Shown piece by piece: positions 7,430 through 16,591 of a stretch of DNA of 23,023 bases. The position numbers and the translations under genes are program-made. How positions within the stretch are numbered: the stretch's first letter is position 1; every line of letters starts with the position of its first letter. The notes beneath the pieces are model-generated. The model ran no database searches, was not told the origin of the DNA, and saw nothing but the letters and a program-made list of their open reading frames with translations. Source of the DNA: an uncultured Bacteroides sp. (lineage in GTDB: Bacteria > Bacteroidota > Bacteroidia > Bacteroidales > Bacteroidaceae); NCBI GenBank assembly GCA_900555635.1, contig USLU01000083.1:1-23023 (forward strand), read 5' to 3'.

Positions 7430-8929
7430 ATGAAAACGACTTCAGCATTCATGGCTGTTTGTACAGCCTTACTTATGTTCAGCTGCTCCGGTGATGATGA
7501 AAATTCGCAATCAACACCTCTCCAACTGAAAACAACAACCAGTTCTCCCGCAAAAGGAGAAATAGGAACTAAGATAACCATTATCGGTGAAAATTTTACA
7601 GATCAAGCCAAAGTATATTTAAAAAATGCCAAAGCTACTATTACATCGGTAACAGCTACCCAACTACAGGTAATTGCCCCGGCAAATGAAGCAGGAGAAT
7701 GTATTATAGAAGTAATGGTAGGTGCCCAAAAGACAGAGAACTTAAGATTTACTTACGTAGACTACACTCCTGTTGTTAGCTCCATCAGCCCAAGCTCCGG
7801 AACAGAAAACACGGAAATTACTATCATCGGCGAGAACTTCAGTACCACCCCCGAAGAAAACATTGTAAAAATAGGAGATGCAATAGCAACTGTTAAATAT
7901 GCCACAGAGACCGAATTGAAAATTATCGCACCTCAAAACGAAATAGGAACTTATGCAGTAACCGTCTCTGTAGGTGTAAAAACAGGCAAAAATCCGGCTC
8001 TTTTCACATACGAAGATACAAGAGAGAGGATTTACGAATGTACACAAAATTTCATCACTGTACCAAGTGATATTAATACCCAGGATTTAAAAAGCGTTAC
8101 ATTCTTAAAAGATGGCAGATTAGCTTACAGTACTAACGGTGGTAGTGCTACAGAGGCTTGGGCAATAGATTTAAGAACAATGGAACGAGAAAAAATCGTC
8201 CCCAATGGCACAGGAACTGTTCTGCTGAAAATCACCACTAATCCTACTAATGGAAAACTTTACCTCGCATATAAAGGAGAAGATAAAATTAGCGTATGGG
8301 ATCCTAATACAAAACAAGTTTCCGATTTGTTAACTCGCAACGGGTTGGACAACCTTATGGATGTAAAATTTGACCAACACAACAATATGTATGCGGTTTG
8401 CCGTAATTCCGGAACGATCCAAAAATATCCATCAGGAAATTATAACAGCAGTTCAAGGTTGGAATTTGTTAAAATTACCGGCCGTCAAATACAAGCCATA
8501 GCTTTTGATGCTGCTGGTAACTTGATAGCAGCAGCAACAGACGGATCAAATGCCGGCTATATTTATAAAGTAGACTCTAGCGGCGCTTATACATTGATTG
8601 CAGGTGGAGGTAACAAAGTTATAACGGAGGATATAACAGAAGATCCTAAAGCGGCCAAATTGGAAAAAGCAGAGGGGCTAATGGTAGATAAGGATGGCTA
8701 CATCTGGTTCAGTGACGGTAATAGTGGCACCCGTAAAACCAAGATCCTAAAACCTGGAAAGAATGGTTATCAGGACGCCACAATCATCCTCGTTTGTAAA
8801 GCCGAAAATGGTTGGAAAGATTCAGGCACCACTAGTCCGGTTGACTTTGTACAAGATACAGATGGAACCATATACATAGCAGACGGTCCTAACAAAGCTA
8901 TACACAAAGTTACCATCGGCTACAAATAA
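7430..8929 (+). CDS. TIG/IPT-domain and NHL beta-propeller lipoprotein, likely surface-exposed
   Basis: This 499-aa lipoprotein has signal peptide ...ALLMFSC (Cys19) followed by SGDDEN, an acidic stretch like the Bacteroides lipoprotein export signal for the cell surface. Two tandem TIG/IPT immunoglobulin-like domains follow at about 33-108 and 112-194. Each contains the near-identical ITIIGENF strand and an ELKIIAP/QLQVIAP turn. From about 205 to the end lie repeats of NHL/SMP-30 beta-propeller type (VKFDQHNNMYAVCRN, IAFDAAGNLIAAATD, LMVDKDGYIWFSDG, FVQDTDGTIYIADG). No catalytic motif is recognised. Such proteins occur next to SusC/D pairs and are thought to bind glycan or help the transporter. 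Here it sits between the sigma and anti-sigma genes, so a role in sensing is conceivable but only inferred. Confidence 0.8.
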   Translation: MKTTSAFMAVCTALLMFSCSGDDENSQSTPLQLKTTTSSPAKGEIGTKITIIGENFTDQAKVYLKNAKATITSVTATQLQVIAPANEAGECIIEVMVGAQKTENLRFTYVDYTPVVSSISPSSGTENTEITIIGENFSTTPEENIVKIGDAIATVKYATETELKIIAPQNEIGTYAVTVSVGVKTGKNPALFTYEDTRERIYECTQNFITVPSDINTQDLKSVTFLKDGRLAYSTNGGSATEAWAIDLRTMEREKIVPNGTGTVLLKITTNPTNGKLYLAYKGEDKISVWDPNTKQVSDLLTRNGLDNLMDVKFDQHNNMYAVCRNSGTIQKYPSGNYNSSSRLEFVKITGRQIQAIAFDAAGNLIAAATDGSNAGYIYKVDSSGAYTLIAGGGNKVITEDITEDPKAAKLEKAEGLMVDKDGYIWFSDGNSGTRKTKILKPGKNGYQDATIILVCKAENGWKDSGTTSPVDFVQDTDGTIYIADGPNKAIHKVTIGYK

Positions 8930-8971
8930 CATGTATCAAATTCACCCAAATTAATTAACGACTCAAATAAC

Positions 8972-9005
8972 CTGCACACACAGCTTCTATAACCTGTGTG
9001 TGCGG
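8972..9005 (+). terminator. Hairpin after the TIG/NHL gene, possible terminator
   Basis: GCACACACAG (8974-8983) and CTGTGTGTGC (8994-9003) are perfect 10-base complements around a 10-nt loop, extended by a U-G and a C-G pair. It lies 42 bases after the TIG/NHL stop and before promoter-like copy 2. No U-run follows directly, so it is not a canonical intrinsic terminator. It could reduce readthrough and make fecR depend on its own promoter. Confidence 0.5.
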
Positions 9006-9047
9006 CTAAACTTAAAAAATTGTACAATTGCAAAAAATGAGTTTTCC

Positions 9048-9085
9048 ACTAGGGATAAACCCTCTTTGTTCGCTATCATTATAAA
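9048..9085 (+). promoter_or_regulatory. Candidate ECF-sigma promoter, copy 2 (immediately upstream of fecR)
   Basis: This is the second copy of the 38-bp element: ACTAGGGATAAAC, nine bases, then TCGCTAT (9070-9076). Transcription starting 6-8 bases after the -10-like part would begin around 9083, about 10 nt before the fecR ATG. The close fit to the gene start supports a promoter reading over a random repeat. The assignment to the locally encoded sigma factor is inference. Confidence 0.5.
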
Positions 9086-9093
9086 AAACACCT

Positions 9094-10038
9094 ATGGACA
9101 AAAATTCATTATACCGATTTTTCGAGGGACAAGCATCTATTGAAGAAATGAAAGCAGTGAAAGAGTGGGCTGAAAGTTCAGAAGAACATAGCAAACAGTT
9201 TCACCGAGAGCGCAAGTTATTCAATGCAATGATTCTTATAGGAAACCCTAAATGGACAGCAATAAATACAACAAAAAGAAACAGATATTTCATCAGGGAA
9301 TTCTTAAAGATTGCTTCTGTGATAATCATTGCGGTAAGTATTACAGCTACTATCTTTTCAATAACGAATGAGCATCATAAGCATGTTGACATAGCTATGC
9401 AAACAATAATAGTCCCCGCCGGACAACGCGTAAATATTGAATTGCCCGATGGATCAAATGTTTGGCTAAATGCAGGAACACAAATGCAATATCCTGTTTC
9501 ATTCATGGAAGATAAACGTGAAATAATATTAGACGGAGAAGCCTATTTTGATGTTGCCCGTAACGAAAAGTGCCCGTTCATAGTACATACTCATGCAATG
9601 GACATAGAAGTATTGGGCACAAAATTTAATGTAGAGGCTTATGCTAAACAACAAAACTTCGAAGCTTCTTTAATACAAGGAAAAATAAAAATCAAATCAC
9701 CTTCCGACAATAATATTTCACAAGTTTTATTACCTGACTATAAGAGCACCCTAAAAAATGGCAAATTAGTGATAAGCAAAATTGAAGATTATAATATATA
9801 TCGCTGGAAAGAAGGATTGTATTGCTTCAAAAACAAATCGTTCATAGAAATAATAAAAGACTTGGAGAAATATTATAACCTGAAAATTATAGTAGACAAG
9901 CCTAGCATTACCAACATAATATTAACAGGAAAATTCAGAATCTCTGACGGCTTGGATTACGCCCTTCGGATATTACAAAAGGATGTACCTTTTATTTATG
10001 ACAAACATACAACAGATGACATCATTTATATAAAATAA
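9094..10038 (+). CDS. FecR-family anti-sigma factor, inner-membrane protein
   Basis: This 314-aa regulator would hold the ECF sigma factor in the cytoplasm and receive the signal from the SusC STN domain in the periplasm. The cytoplasmic N-terminal part (1-70) shows the helical anti-sigma pattern LYRFFEGQASIEEMKAVKEW. One membrane segment lies at about 71-91 (LKIASVIIIAVSITATIFSI). The periplasmic FecR domain (about 104-200) carries the family landmarks VPAGQRVNIELPDGSNVWLNAGT, LDGEAYFDVA and VLGTKFNVEAY. The C-terminal DUF4974 domain (about 245-310; FKNKSFIEIIKDLEKYYNLKI, then LTGKFRISDGLDYALRIL) is typical of Bacteroidota FecR proteins. It lies 150 bp before susC. Its gene is normally adjacent to the sigma gene, but here the TIG/NHL gene lies between them. 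Confidence 0.92.
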   Translation: MDKNSLYRFFEGQASIEEMKAVKEWAESSEEHSKQFHRERKLFNAMILIGNPKWTAINTTKRNRYFIREFLKIASVIIIAVSITATIFSITNEHHKHVDIAMQTIIVPAGQRVNIELPDGSNVWLNAGTQMQYPVSFMEDKREIILDGEAYFDVARNEKCPFIVHTHAMDIEVLGTKFNVEAYAKQQNFEASLIQGKIKIKSPSDNNISQVLLPDYKSTLKNGKLVISKIEDYNIYRWKEGLYCFKNKSFIEIIKDLEKYYNLKIIVDKPSITNIILTGKFRISDGLDYALRILQKDVPFIYDKHTTDDIIYIK

Positions 10039-10091
10039 TAAGAATATTAACTCAATAACACGGGAGAAACAAGCCTATGAAATGATACTAA

Positions 10092-10121
10092 TTGAAAAAC
10101 AAAAGAGCTGACAGATATTTG
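10092..10121 (+). promoter_or_regulatory. Weak candidate housekeeping promoter before susC
   Basis: TTG (10092-10094), 19 bases, then GATATTTG (10114-10121) fits the Bacteroides -33/-7 layout, with one mismatch in TAnnTTTG. It would leave a leader of about 60 nt before the susC ATG. The 38-bp ECF-like element is not repeated here, so susC may be read either from this site or through from fecR. Confidence 0.25.
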
Positions 10122-10188
10122 CCCTATCTATCAACTCCTGCCTAACACAATTTTTATAAAATCGTATTAATAAATCAGTTACAAATAT

Positions 10189-13100
10189 ATGAAAAATATT
10201 TCTTTATTGGATTTTTACTGCAAAAAAAATCCAAATTCAAAACAATTATTTAGAATTATGCGAACATCTATATTCCTTTTGTTATTCTGCTCATTTAGCT
10301 TAATGGCAAAGAATGCAAATTCTCAAAATGCCAAAGTTACAATTAATAAGCAAGATGTCAGACTGGAATCTATATTGAGTGAAATTGAATCTCAAACCAA
10401 TTACTTATTCATCTATAAAAAAAATGTAGATGTAAATTTGCACAAAAGCATCAGCGTGAAGGCCAGACCCGTTTCTGAAGTATTGTCCATATTACTACAT
10501 GAATCTCCTATTATTTATAAAATAGAAGGAAACCATATAATACTCACTAAAAAAGAAATTACCCAAACCCCGACAATAAAGAAAATCACCGGAGTGGTAA
10601 CAGATAGAGCCGGGGAGCCTTTGATCGGAGTTACAATAACAGTAAAGGGTATATCACAGGGATCAATAACTGATATAAACGGGAAGTTTTCATTATCAGC
10701 CGACATTGGTGATGTTCTTCAATTCAGTTATATAGGATACATTCCACAAACAATAAAATTAAAGAACTTGAATAGCTTAAAAGTCTTTTTAGTGGAAGAT
10801 GTTAAGACCTTAGACGAAGTAGTGGTGGTTGGTTATGGCTCTCAGAAACGAACTAATCTAACAGGAGCAATTTCGACCGTTACATCTCAAGAGCTTGTAG
10901 ACAGACCGGCCAGTAGCGTTACACATATGCTACAAGGACGTGTACCCGGTCTCAATATCACCACTTCTTCCGGTGTACCGGGTAATACTGCAAGCTTTAA
11001 TATCCGTGGTACGAACTCAATCAACGGAGGCTCACCATTGGTGTTAGTCGATGGAGTTGAAGGGGACCTTGACCGTGTAAACCCTAATGATATAGAATCA
11101 ATTTCAGTTATAAAAGACGCCTCCGCCGCTGCTATTTATGGTGGACGTGCTTCATTCGGAGTTATTTTAGTCACAACAAAATCCGGTTCTTCTGATGGGA
11201 AAGTACAAATTAGCTATAGTGGGCGTGTTGGTTGGACAGAACCCACTACATCTACGGATTACGAAAACCGTGGTTATTACCATGTTTCTTTGGTTGACCA
11301 GTTTTACATTCCCAATAACGGGCGTCGCTATACCTCGTATACAGAAGAAGACATGAAAGAGTTATGGGAAAGAAGAAACGACAAGACAGAAGATCCTGCC
11401 CGCCCTTGGACCGTATTGGATAAGAGAAACGGACAGAATGTATACTTATACTACGCCAATACGGATTGGTGGCAATACTTGTTCAAAGACAAGAAACCAT
11501 TGCAAAGCCACAATATTTCCATATCCGGAGGAACAAACAAATTGAAATTTTACCTTTCGGCAGGTTATAATAGTGAAGAAGGAATGTATCGAAGAAATAC
11601 TGACAAATTCAGAAGAATAAATTTCCATTCAAGGATTTCCGCAGATATTACTGATTGGCTTAACATTAGTAACAATACTGAATTTTTCAATTCTAATTAT
11701 ACTTATCCTGGATTGGGAGGTATAAATTCGAACATATCTCAAGCCCAGAACCATGGTTTGGCAAGTTTCCCTACCCAAAATCCTGACGGGACAAGCCTTT
11801 ATACTACTTCACTGACCGACTATGCCATTATGGACGGTTTATTAGTCATATTAGACAGCGAAGGGTTCAGAAATAAAACTCGTAAAGATAACTTCAAGAC
11901 CACTACAGAACTTACATTAAAACCATTGAAAGGGTTGGAGATAAAAGCTAACTTGACATACATGCTCTATAACCAATACGACATACGCCGGCAATCTAAT
12001 GGAACATATTCCAAATATCCGGGAGAAACATCCATACTTAATACCGGTAATTTCCAAAATCAAATGTTTGAGCAATTTGCCCCCAATGAATATTGGGCAA
12101 CGAATGTATTTGCCACATACCAAGGTTCTGTATCCAACAAACATAATTATAAAGTTACAGGTGGTTTTAATTATGAAACTCGTTACAACAAGACTGTTCG
12201 TGGCACAGGATATAATCTTCTTTCCGATGTTTTGGATGATTTTAACCTGATAGGAGTAGATCCTGCCACAAACCAAAAACGGATGGAAGTGACAGGAGGG
12301 CAAAATGAATATAAACTTGCAGGTTTTTTCGGACGTATAAACTATGACTACAAAGGGATATATTTACTTGAACTAAGCGGACGTTATGATGGTACCTCTC
12401 GTTTTGCTTCTGGTCATCGCTGGGGATTCTTTCCTTCTATGTCTGTTGGTTGGAGAGTCTCGGAAGAAAAGTTTTTCAGCAATATGAAAGACTGGTGTAA
12501 CAATTTAAAGTTCAGATACTCTTTTGGTAGTTTAGGAAACCAACAAGTTGGCTATTATGACTATATCCGTACTATCAGTATAGGAACTACCGGATATTTA
12601 TTCGGAGGTGCGAGACCATCTTACGCAGATATTTCCGCTCCCTCTGCCGACAATCTGACATGGGAGACTGTACAACAACATAATGCTGGTGTGGATATGA
12701 CATTTTTGGACAACAGATTAACTTTCACCGGAGAATATTATATTCGGGATACAAAGGATATGCTTACCGCCGGCATCACATTACCCGCCGTATATGGCAC
12801 TTCCGCTCCTAAAATGAACAGTGCAGATATGCGTACAAAGGGCTATGAACTCTCTGTTGCTTGGCGAGATCAGTTTAAGTTAGGCAACAAACCTTTCTCT
12901 TATCAACTGAGTTTTACATTCAGTGATTACATCAGTGAAATCACCAAATTCGACAACCCCGACAAACTATTAGCTAAGACTTATTATGAAGGAATGCGGA
13001 TTGGTGAAATATGGGGATATCGCGTCGATGGCTTCTTTGCGACCGATGAAGAAGCTAAGAACTATGAAGTAGATCAAAGATCTGTAAACACCACTATCAA

Positions 13101-13749
13101 TAGTTCATCGGGTGAATACCGGGGAGTACGTGCCGGCGATTTAAAATACCGGGATTTGGATGGTAACAAAACTATAAGTATCGGTGAAAACAGAGTCGGA
13201 AGCTCCGGTGACCGCGAAATTTTAGGAAATAGTTCTCCACGCTATCAATATGGCACTAACTTGGCTTTCCAATGGTATGGATTTGATTTTAATATATTCT
13301 TCCAAGGTATCGGCCACATAGATTGGTATCCAGGAAGAGAAGCCCAAGCATTTTGGGGATATTACAACCGCCCCTACGGAACATTTATTCCGAAAGATTT
13401 TCAAAAATTATGTTGGTCAGAAGATAATCCCAACGCTTACTTCCCCAGACCTAGAACAGCTGTTGCCCTTACAGAAAATTCGGAACTTTCAACAGTGAAT
13501 GACCGCTATCTTCAAAATATTGGTTATTGTCGATTAAAAAACCTGACAATCGGTTATTCACTTCCTAAGTTTCTGACTAACAAAATAGGCCTTGACTTAG
13601 TCCGTCTTTATTTTTCCGGAGAAAATCTTGCTTATTGGTCACCGATAAAAACCGACTATGTCGACCCGGAACAAGCCAGACAAGGCGGAACTTTGAAGGT
13701 CTATCCTTGGCAAAAAAGTTTCACATTTGGTGTTAATATTAACTTCTAA
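10189..13749 (+). CDS. SusC-like TonB-dependent outer-membrane transporter with STN signalling domain
   Basis: This 1186-aa outer-membrane transporter imports glycan fragments with SusD and energy from TonB. An extended N-terminus precedes a signal peptide (about 24-45, RTSIFLLLFCSFSLMAKNANS). A secretin/TonB N-terminal (STN) domain follows at about 47-122 (VRLESILSEIESQTNYLFIYKKNVDV, ending GNHIILTKKE). Next are a carboxypeptidase-like regulatory domain (about 132-205; ITGVVTDRAGEPLIGVTI), the SusC-typical DEVVVVGYGSQKR (209-221), and the plug (about 222-335, with LVLVDGVEGDLDRVNPNDIESISVIKDASAAAIYG). The rest is a 22-strand-type beta-barrel ending in SFTFGVNINF with a terminal Phe. The STN domain is found in transporters that signal to FecR/ECF pairs, which matches the genes just upstream. 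susD starts 14 bp after the stop. Confidence 0.95.
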   Translation: MKNISLLDFYCKKNPNSKQLFRIMRTSIFLLLFCSFSLMAKNANSQNAKVTINKQDVRLESILSEIESQTNYLFIYKKNVDVNLHKSISVKARPVSEVLSILLHESPIIYKIEGNHIILTKKEITQTPTIKKITGVVTDRAGEPLIGVTITVKGISQGSITDINGKFSLSADIGDVLQFSYIGYIPQTIKLKNLNSLKVFLVEDVKTLDEVVVVGYGSQKRTNLTGAISTVTSQELVDRPASSVTHMLQGRVPGLNITTSSGVPGNTASFNIRGTNSINGGSPLVLVDGVEGDLDRVNPNDIESISVIKDASAAAIYGGRASFGVILVTTKSGSSDGKVQISYSGRVGWTEPTTSTDYENRGYYHVSLVDQFYIPNNGRRYTSYTEEDMKELWERRNDKTEDPARPWTVLDKRNGQNVYLYYANTDWWQYLFKDKKPLQSHNISISGGTNKLKFYLSAGYNSEEGMYRRNTDKFRRINFHSRISADITDWLNISNNTEFFNSNYTYPGLGGINSNISQAQNHGLASFPTQNPDGTSLYTTSLTDYAIMDGLLVILDSEGFRNKTRKDNFKTTTELTLKPLKGLEIKANLTYMLYNQYDIRRQSNGTYSKYPGETSILNTGNFQNQMFEQFAPNEYWATNVFATYQGSVSNKHNYKVTGGFNYETRYNKTVRGTGYNLLSDVLDDFNLIGVDPATNQKRMEVTGGQNEYKLAGFFGRINYDYKGIYLLELSGRYDGTSRFASGHRWGFFPSMSVGWRVSEEKFFSNMKDWCNNLKFRYSFGSLGNQQVGYYDYIRTISIGTTGYLFGGARPSYADISAPSADNLTWETVQQHNAGVDMTFLDNRLTFTGEYYIRDTKDMLTAGITLPAVYGTSAPKMNSADMRTKGYELSVAWRDQFKLGNKPFSYQLSFTFSDYISEITKFDNPDKLLAKTYYEGMRIGEIWGYRVDGFFATDEEAKNYEVDQRSVNTTINSSSGEYRGVRAGDLKYRDLDGNKTISIGENRVGSSGDREILGNSSPRYQYGTNLAFQWYGFDFNIFFQGIGHIDWYPGREAQAFWGYYNRPYGTFIPKDFQKLCWSEDNPNAYFPRPRTAVALTENSELSTVNDRYLQNIGYCRLKNLTIGYSLPKFLTNKIGLDLVRLYFSGENLAYWSPIKTDYVDPEQARQGGTLKVYPWQKSFTFGVNINF

Positions 13750-13763
13750 TTAATTTTGACTAT

Positions 13764-15530
13764 ATGAAAAATAACATATTCTTACTCATCGCAGCTTCAA
13801 TATTTATACTGAGCTTTAGTTCATGTGATGATTTACTTGATGTAACGCCGAAAGACAAAATCACTCCAGAAACGTTCTTTTCTACCGAAGCTGATTTGCA
13901 GGCTTTTAGCACAAATTTCTACAATTCTCTCCCCAAAGACAGAGATCTTTATAAAGATGATGCCGATAATATAACTCATAGTACTCCCAATAGCGCGGCA
14001 ACAGACTCCCGTACAGTTCCAGCTTCAGGAGGAGGCTGGGAATGGGGATACTTACGGCGTTTCAACACTCTATTGCAATACTCTGTCAATTGTAAGGATA
14101 AAACGGTCAGGACACGTTATCAAGCATTAACCCGTTTTTTCAGAGCATATTTTTATTTCGAAATGGTAAAAAGATTTGGGGATGTCCCATGGTATGACAC
14201 AGAATTATTCGTTTCTGAAACAGACCAATTAAACAAACCGAGAGACTCTCGAGAATTGGTCATGAAAAAGATATTGGAAGATCTCGATTTTGCCATCACC
14301 AATCTTTCTACAACGCCTTCTGTTTATACAGTAACAAAGTGGACAGCATTGTCTCTTAAATCCAGAGTTTGCCTTTTTGAAGGCACATTCAGAAAGTACC
14401 ACAATTTAAATCTTAGCACTAATGCCGATTTTTTCTTGCAAGAATCTATAACAGCCTCTAGAGAATTAATGAAGGAAAGCAATTATACCTTATATACAGA
14501 AGGTGGAACGAACCAGGCATACCGGAAACTCTTTACTTCACAAAATGCTCCAACAACGGAAGTAATTATGGCAAGAAATTATAATTTAACGTATGATATA
14601 TACAATACAGTTGGTACATATCACACAAGCGTAGGTGAAGGACGTCCTGGAGTGACTAGAAAAATTATAGCTAGTTATCTGATGAATGATGGTTCCCGGT
14701 TTACAGACAATCCCAATTGGGAAACTATGACTTTTGTAGATGAATGCAAAAATCGTGATCCACGTCTTGCACAGTCTATTTGTACCCCAAGTTATCAGCC
14801 CATAGTATCAAACAGAAAAAATATTCCAGACCTTAATGCTTGCGTGACCGGATATCAGTTAATTAAATATGAAGATGAAGCAGTAGGAGGAAAAAGTGAT
14901 ATTGATCTCTTCTATTTTAGACTTGCAGAAGTTTACCTTAACTATGCAGAAGCTTTAGCTGAAATCAACCAATTAACTCAAGACGATTTGGATATTTCTA
15001 TTAATAAATTGCGCGACCGTGTAGGAATGCCCCATCTCATCATGAAAACAGCCAATGCAAATCCAGACCCCTATTTATTAGCAAACACTACCGGCTACCC
15101 GAATGTCTCCGGCGCTAATCAAGGGGTAATCTTGGAAATTCGTCGTGAAAGAACAATCGAATTGCTTTCTGAACATTTTCGTTATGATGACATCCTGCGC
15201 TGGAAAGCCGGGCAAAACATGAAACAAGCCATATTGGGTATGTATTTTCCATCTCCCGGCGAATATGACCTTAACGGTGACGGACAAAACGATATTTGTC
15301 TTTATACAGACACAAAGCCTGGTAATGCACAAGGTATAACATACTTAAAGATAGATTCCGACATTAAACTTTCTGATGGAAATAAAGGTTATCTATCTCC
15401 TCATAAAGGCCTCACGCTTTTCTGGAATGAACAACGTGATTATTTTTACCCAATACCCTCTAATGAACGTCTCATCACAAATGGTGCACTTACGCAAAAT
15501 CCGGGCTGGGATGACGGCTTAAATTTTTAG
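13764..15530 (+). CDS. SusD-like (RagB/SusD) surface glycan-binding lipoprotein
   Basis: This 588-aa lipoprotein caps the SusC barrel and binds the incoming oligosaccharide. The signal peptide ends at FSSC (Cys21), followed by DDLLDVTPKDKITPETFFST, the typical SusD start with an acidic surface-export signal. TPR-like helices of the family are seen at RFFRAYFYFEMVKRFGDVPW (about 120-140) and FRLAEVYLNYAEALAEIN (about 388-405). The late motif ILEIRRERTIELLSEHFRYDDILRWKAG and the C-terminal YFYPIPSNERLITN...QNPGW are also family hallmarks. The gene is almost contiguous with susC. The amino acids that bind sugar cannot be identified from sequence, so the ligand is inferred from the enzymes downstream. 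Confidence 0.95.
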   Translation: MKNNIFLLIAASIFILSFSSCDDLLDVTPKDKITPETFFSTEADLQAFSTNFYNSLPKDRDLYKDDADNITHSTPNSAATDSRTVPASGGGWEWGYLRRFNTLLQYSVNCKDKTVRTRYQALTRFFRAYFYFEMVKRFGDVPWYDTELFVSETDQLNKPRDSRELVMKKILEDLDFAITNLSTTPSVYTVTKWTALSLKSRVCLFEGTFRKYHNLNLSTNADFFLQESITASRELMKESNYTLYTEGGTNQAYRKLFTSQNAPTTEVIMARNYNLTYDIYNTVGTYHTSVGEGRPGVTRKIIASYLMNDGSRFTDNPNWETMTFVDECKNRDPRLAQSICTPSYQPIVSNRKNIPDLNACVTGYQLIKYEDEAVGGKSDIDLFYFRLAEVYLNYAEALAEINQLTQDDLDISINKLRDRVGMPHLIMKTANANPDPYLLANTTGYPNVSGANQGVILEIRRERTIELLSEHFRYDDILRWKAGQNMKQAILGMYFPSPGEYDLNGDGQNDICLYTDTKPGNAQGITYLKIDSDIKLSDGNKGYLSPHKGLTLFWNEQRDYFYPIPSNERLITNGALTQNPGWDDGLNF

Positions 15531-15691
15531 TCGAAAATATTCAATAGGAAATCAAGTGGGGCTATTGCAAGGATGCAAGTTTTAACTCTCTATTTATGCA
15601 ATAACTCCGCTTTTTCACCTGAATTCATTTTCAAACTTACCATCTCACTAATATATGGAATTATAAAATACTAATAATTAAAACAAGACCT

Positions 15692-16591
15692 ATGAACTCT
15701 AAAAGAAATTTCATTTACAACTTCTTTCTTCTTTCATTTTTTTTTATTGGTTGCTCCAATTCAACAATAGAAGATGAACCAGAAATGCCTCCATTTAACA
15801 ATGAAACGCCATCCAACTCTCTTTGCGTAGCCCAATTCAATATTCGCTATGACACACCTGAAGATGGACAATACGTTTGGGCAAACCGAAAGACAATGGC
15901 AAAAGAAATCATCACATCACATGATTTTGATATCTTTGGCGTTAATGAGTGTCTTTTAAACCAACTGAATGATCTGTTAGAATTAAAACAGTATGAATAC
16001 ATAGGTACAGGTCGTGACGATGGAAAAGAAGCTGGAGAGTTCTGCCCTATTCTTTACAAAAAAGAAAGAGTGGAATTATTATATCATGGACAATTTTGGT
16101 ATTCAGAAACTCCGGACAAGCCGTCTAAAAGTTGGAACTCTTTTTGCAACCGAATCTGCACATGGGGTAAATTCAAAGATAAAAAGACGGACAAAGATTT
16201 TTTCTTCTTCTCATCGCATTTTGATCATGTCAGCAATGAAGCACGCGTCAACTCCGCAAAGTTACTTGTTCAGAAAGTACAAGAAATAGCAGGAGATCTG
16301 CCTTACTTTTGTACCGGTGATTTAAACTGTGACCCAGATGAAGAACCTATTTCCTTTATTCTAAATTCCGGACTATTCAAAGATTCTTATAGCATATCAG
16401 AGACTACCCCGAAAGGTCCTGCAGGCACTTTGCATTATTGGAATTTCGATTTCAACCCAGAACATCGAATCGACTATATTTTAGTGGAAAAAAGCATTAA
16501 AGTTCTCTCCTTTGAAACCATTACGGATGATGCGCGTCAAGGACGATTTTCTTCCGATCATTATCCTATTATGATAAAAGCAGAATTATAA
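15692..16591 (+). CDS. Endonuclease/exonuclease/phosphatase (EEP) family lipoprotein
   Basis: This 299-aa exported member of the EEP (DNase I / sphingomyelinase-like) metal-dependent phosphoesterase fold has a signal peptide ending FFFIGC (Cys21) and an acidic linker, so it is lipid-anchored and not cytoplasmic. Catalytic landmarks are present in the expected order: FNIRYD (N50), GVNE (E86), SSHFDH (H176, D178), TGDLN (D210, N212), RIDYILV (D261) and SSDHYP (D289, H290). This set argues for an active phosphodiesterase or phosphomonoesterase. Nuclease activity is unlikely given the location. It may remove phosphate groups or phosphodiester-linked substituents from the target glycan, or from host or bacterial surface polymers. 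It follows susD after 161 bp that show no clear gene or promoter. The substrate is unknown. Confidence 0.8.
   Translation: MNSKRNFIYNFFLLSFFFIGCSNSTIEDEPEMPPFNNETPSNSLCVAQFNIRYDTPEDGQYVWANRKTMAKEIITSHDFDIFGVNECLLNQLNDLLELKQYEYIGTGRDDGKEAGEFCPILYKKERVELLYHGQFWYSETPDKPSKSWNSFCNRICTWGKFKDKKTDKDFFFFSSHFDHVSNEARVNSAKLLVQKVQEIAGDLPYFCTGDLNCDPDEEPISFILNSGLFKDSYSISETTPKGPAGTLHYWNFDFNPEHRIDYILVEKSIKVLSFETITDDARQGRFSSDHYPIMIKAEL

Noticed and set aside
9048..9085. Mobile-element direct repeat or att site around the TIG/NHL gene
   Set aside because: No integrase, transposase or terminal inverted repeats accompany the pair, and both copies sit where promoters are expected; a promoter duplication is the simpler reading, though an insertion history is not excluded.
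11917..12303. 128-codon minus-strand ORF inside susC
   Set aside because: It is the antisense shadow of the SusC barrel and has no family features.
16014..16289. 91-codon ORF overlapping the EEP gene in another frame
   Set aside because: The EEP reading frame carries all catalytic motifs through this stretch; the overlapping frame shows none.
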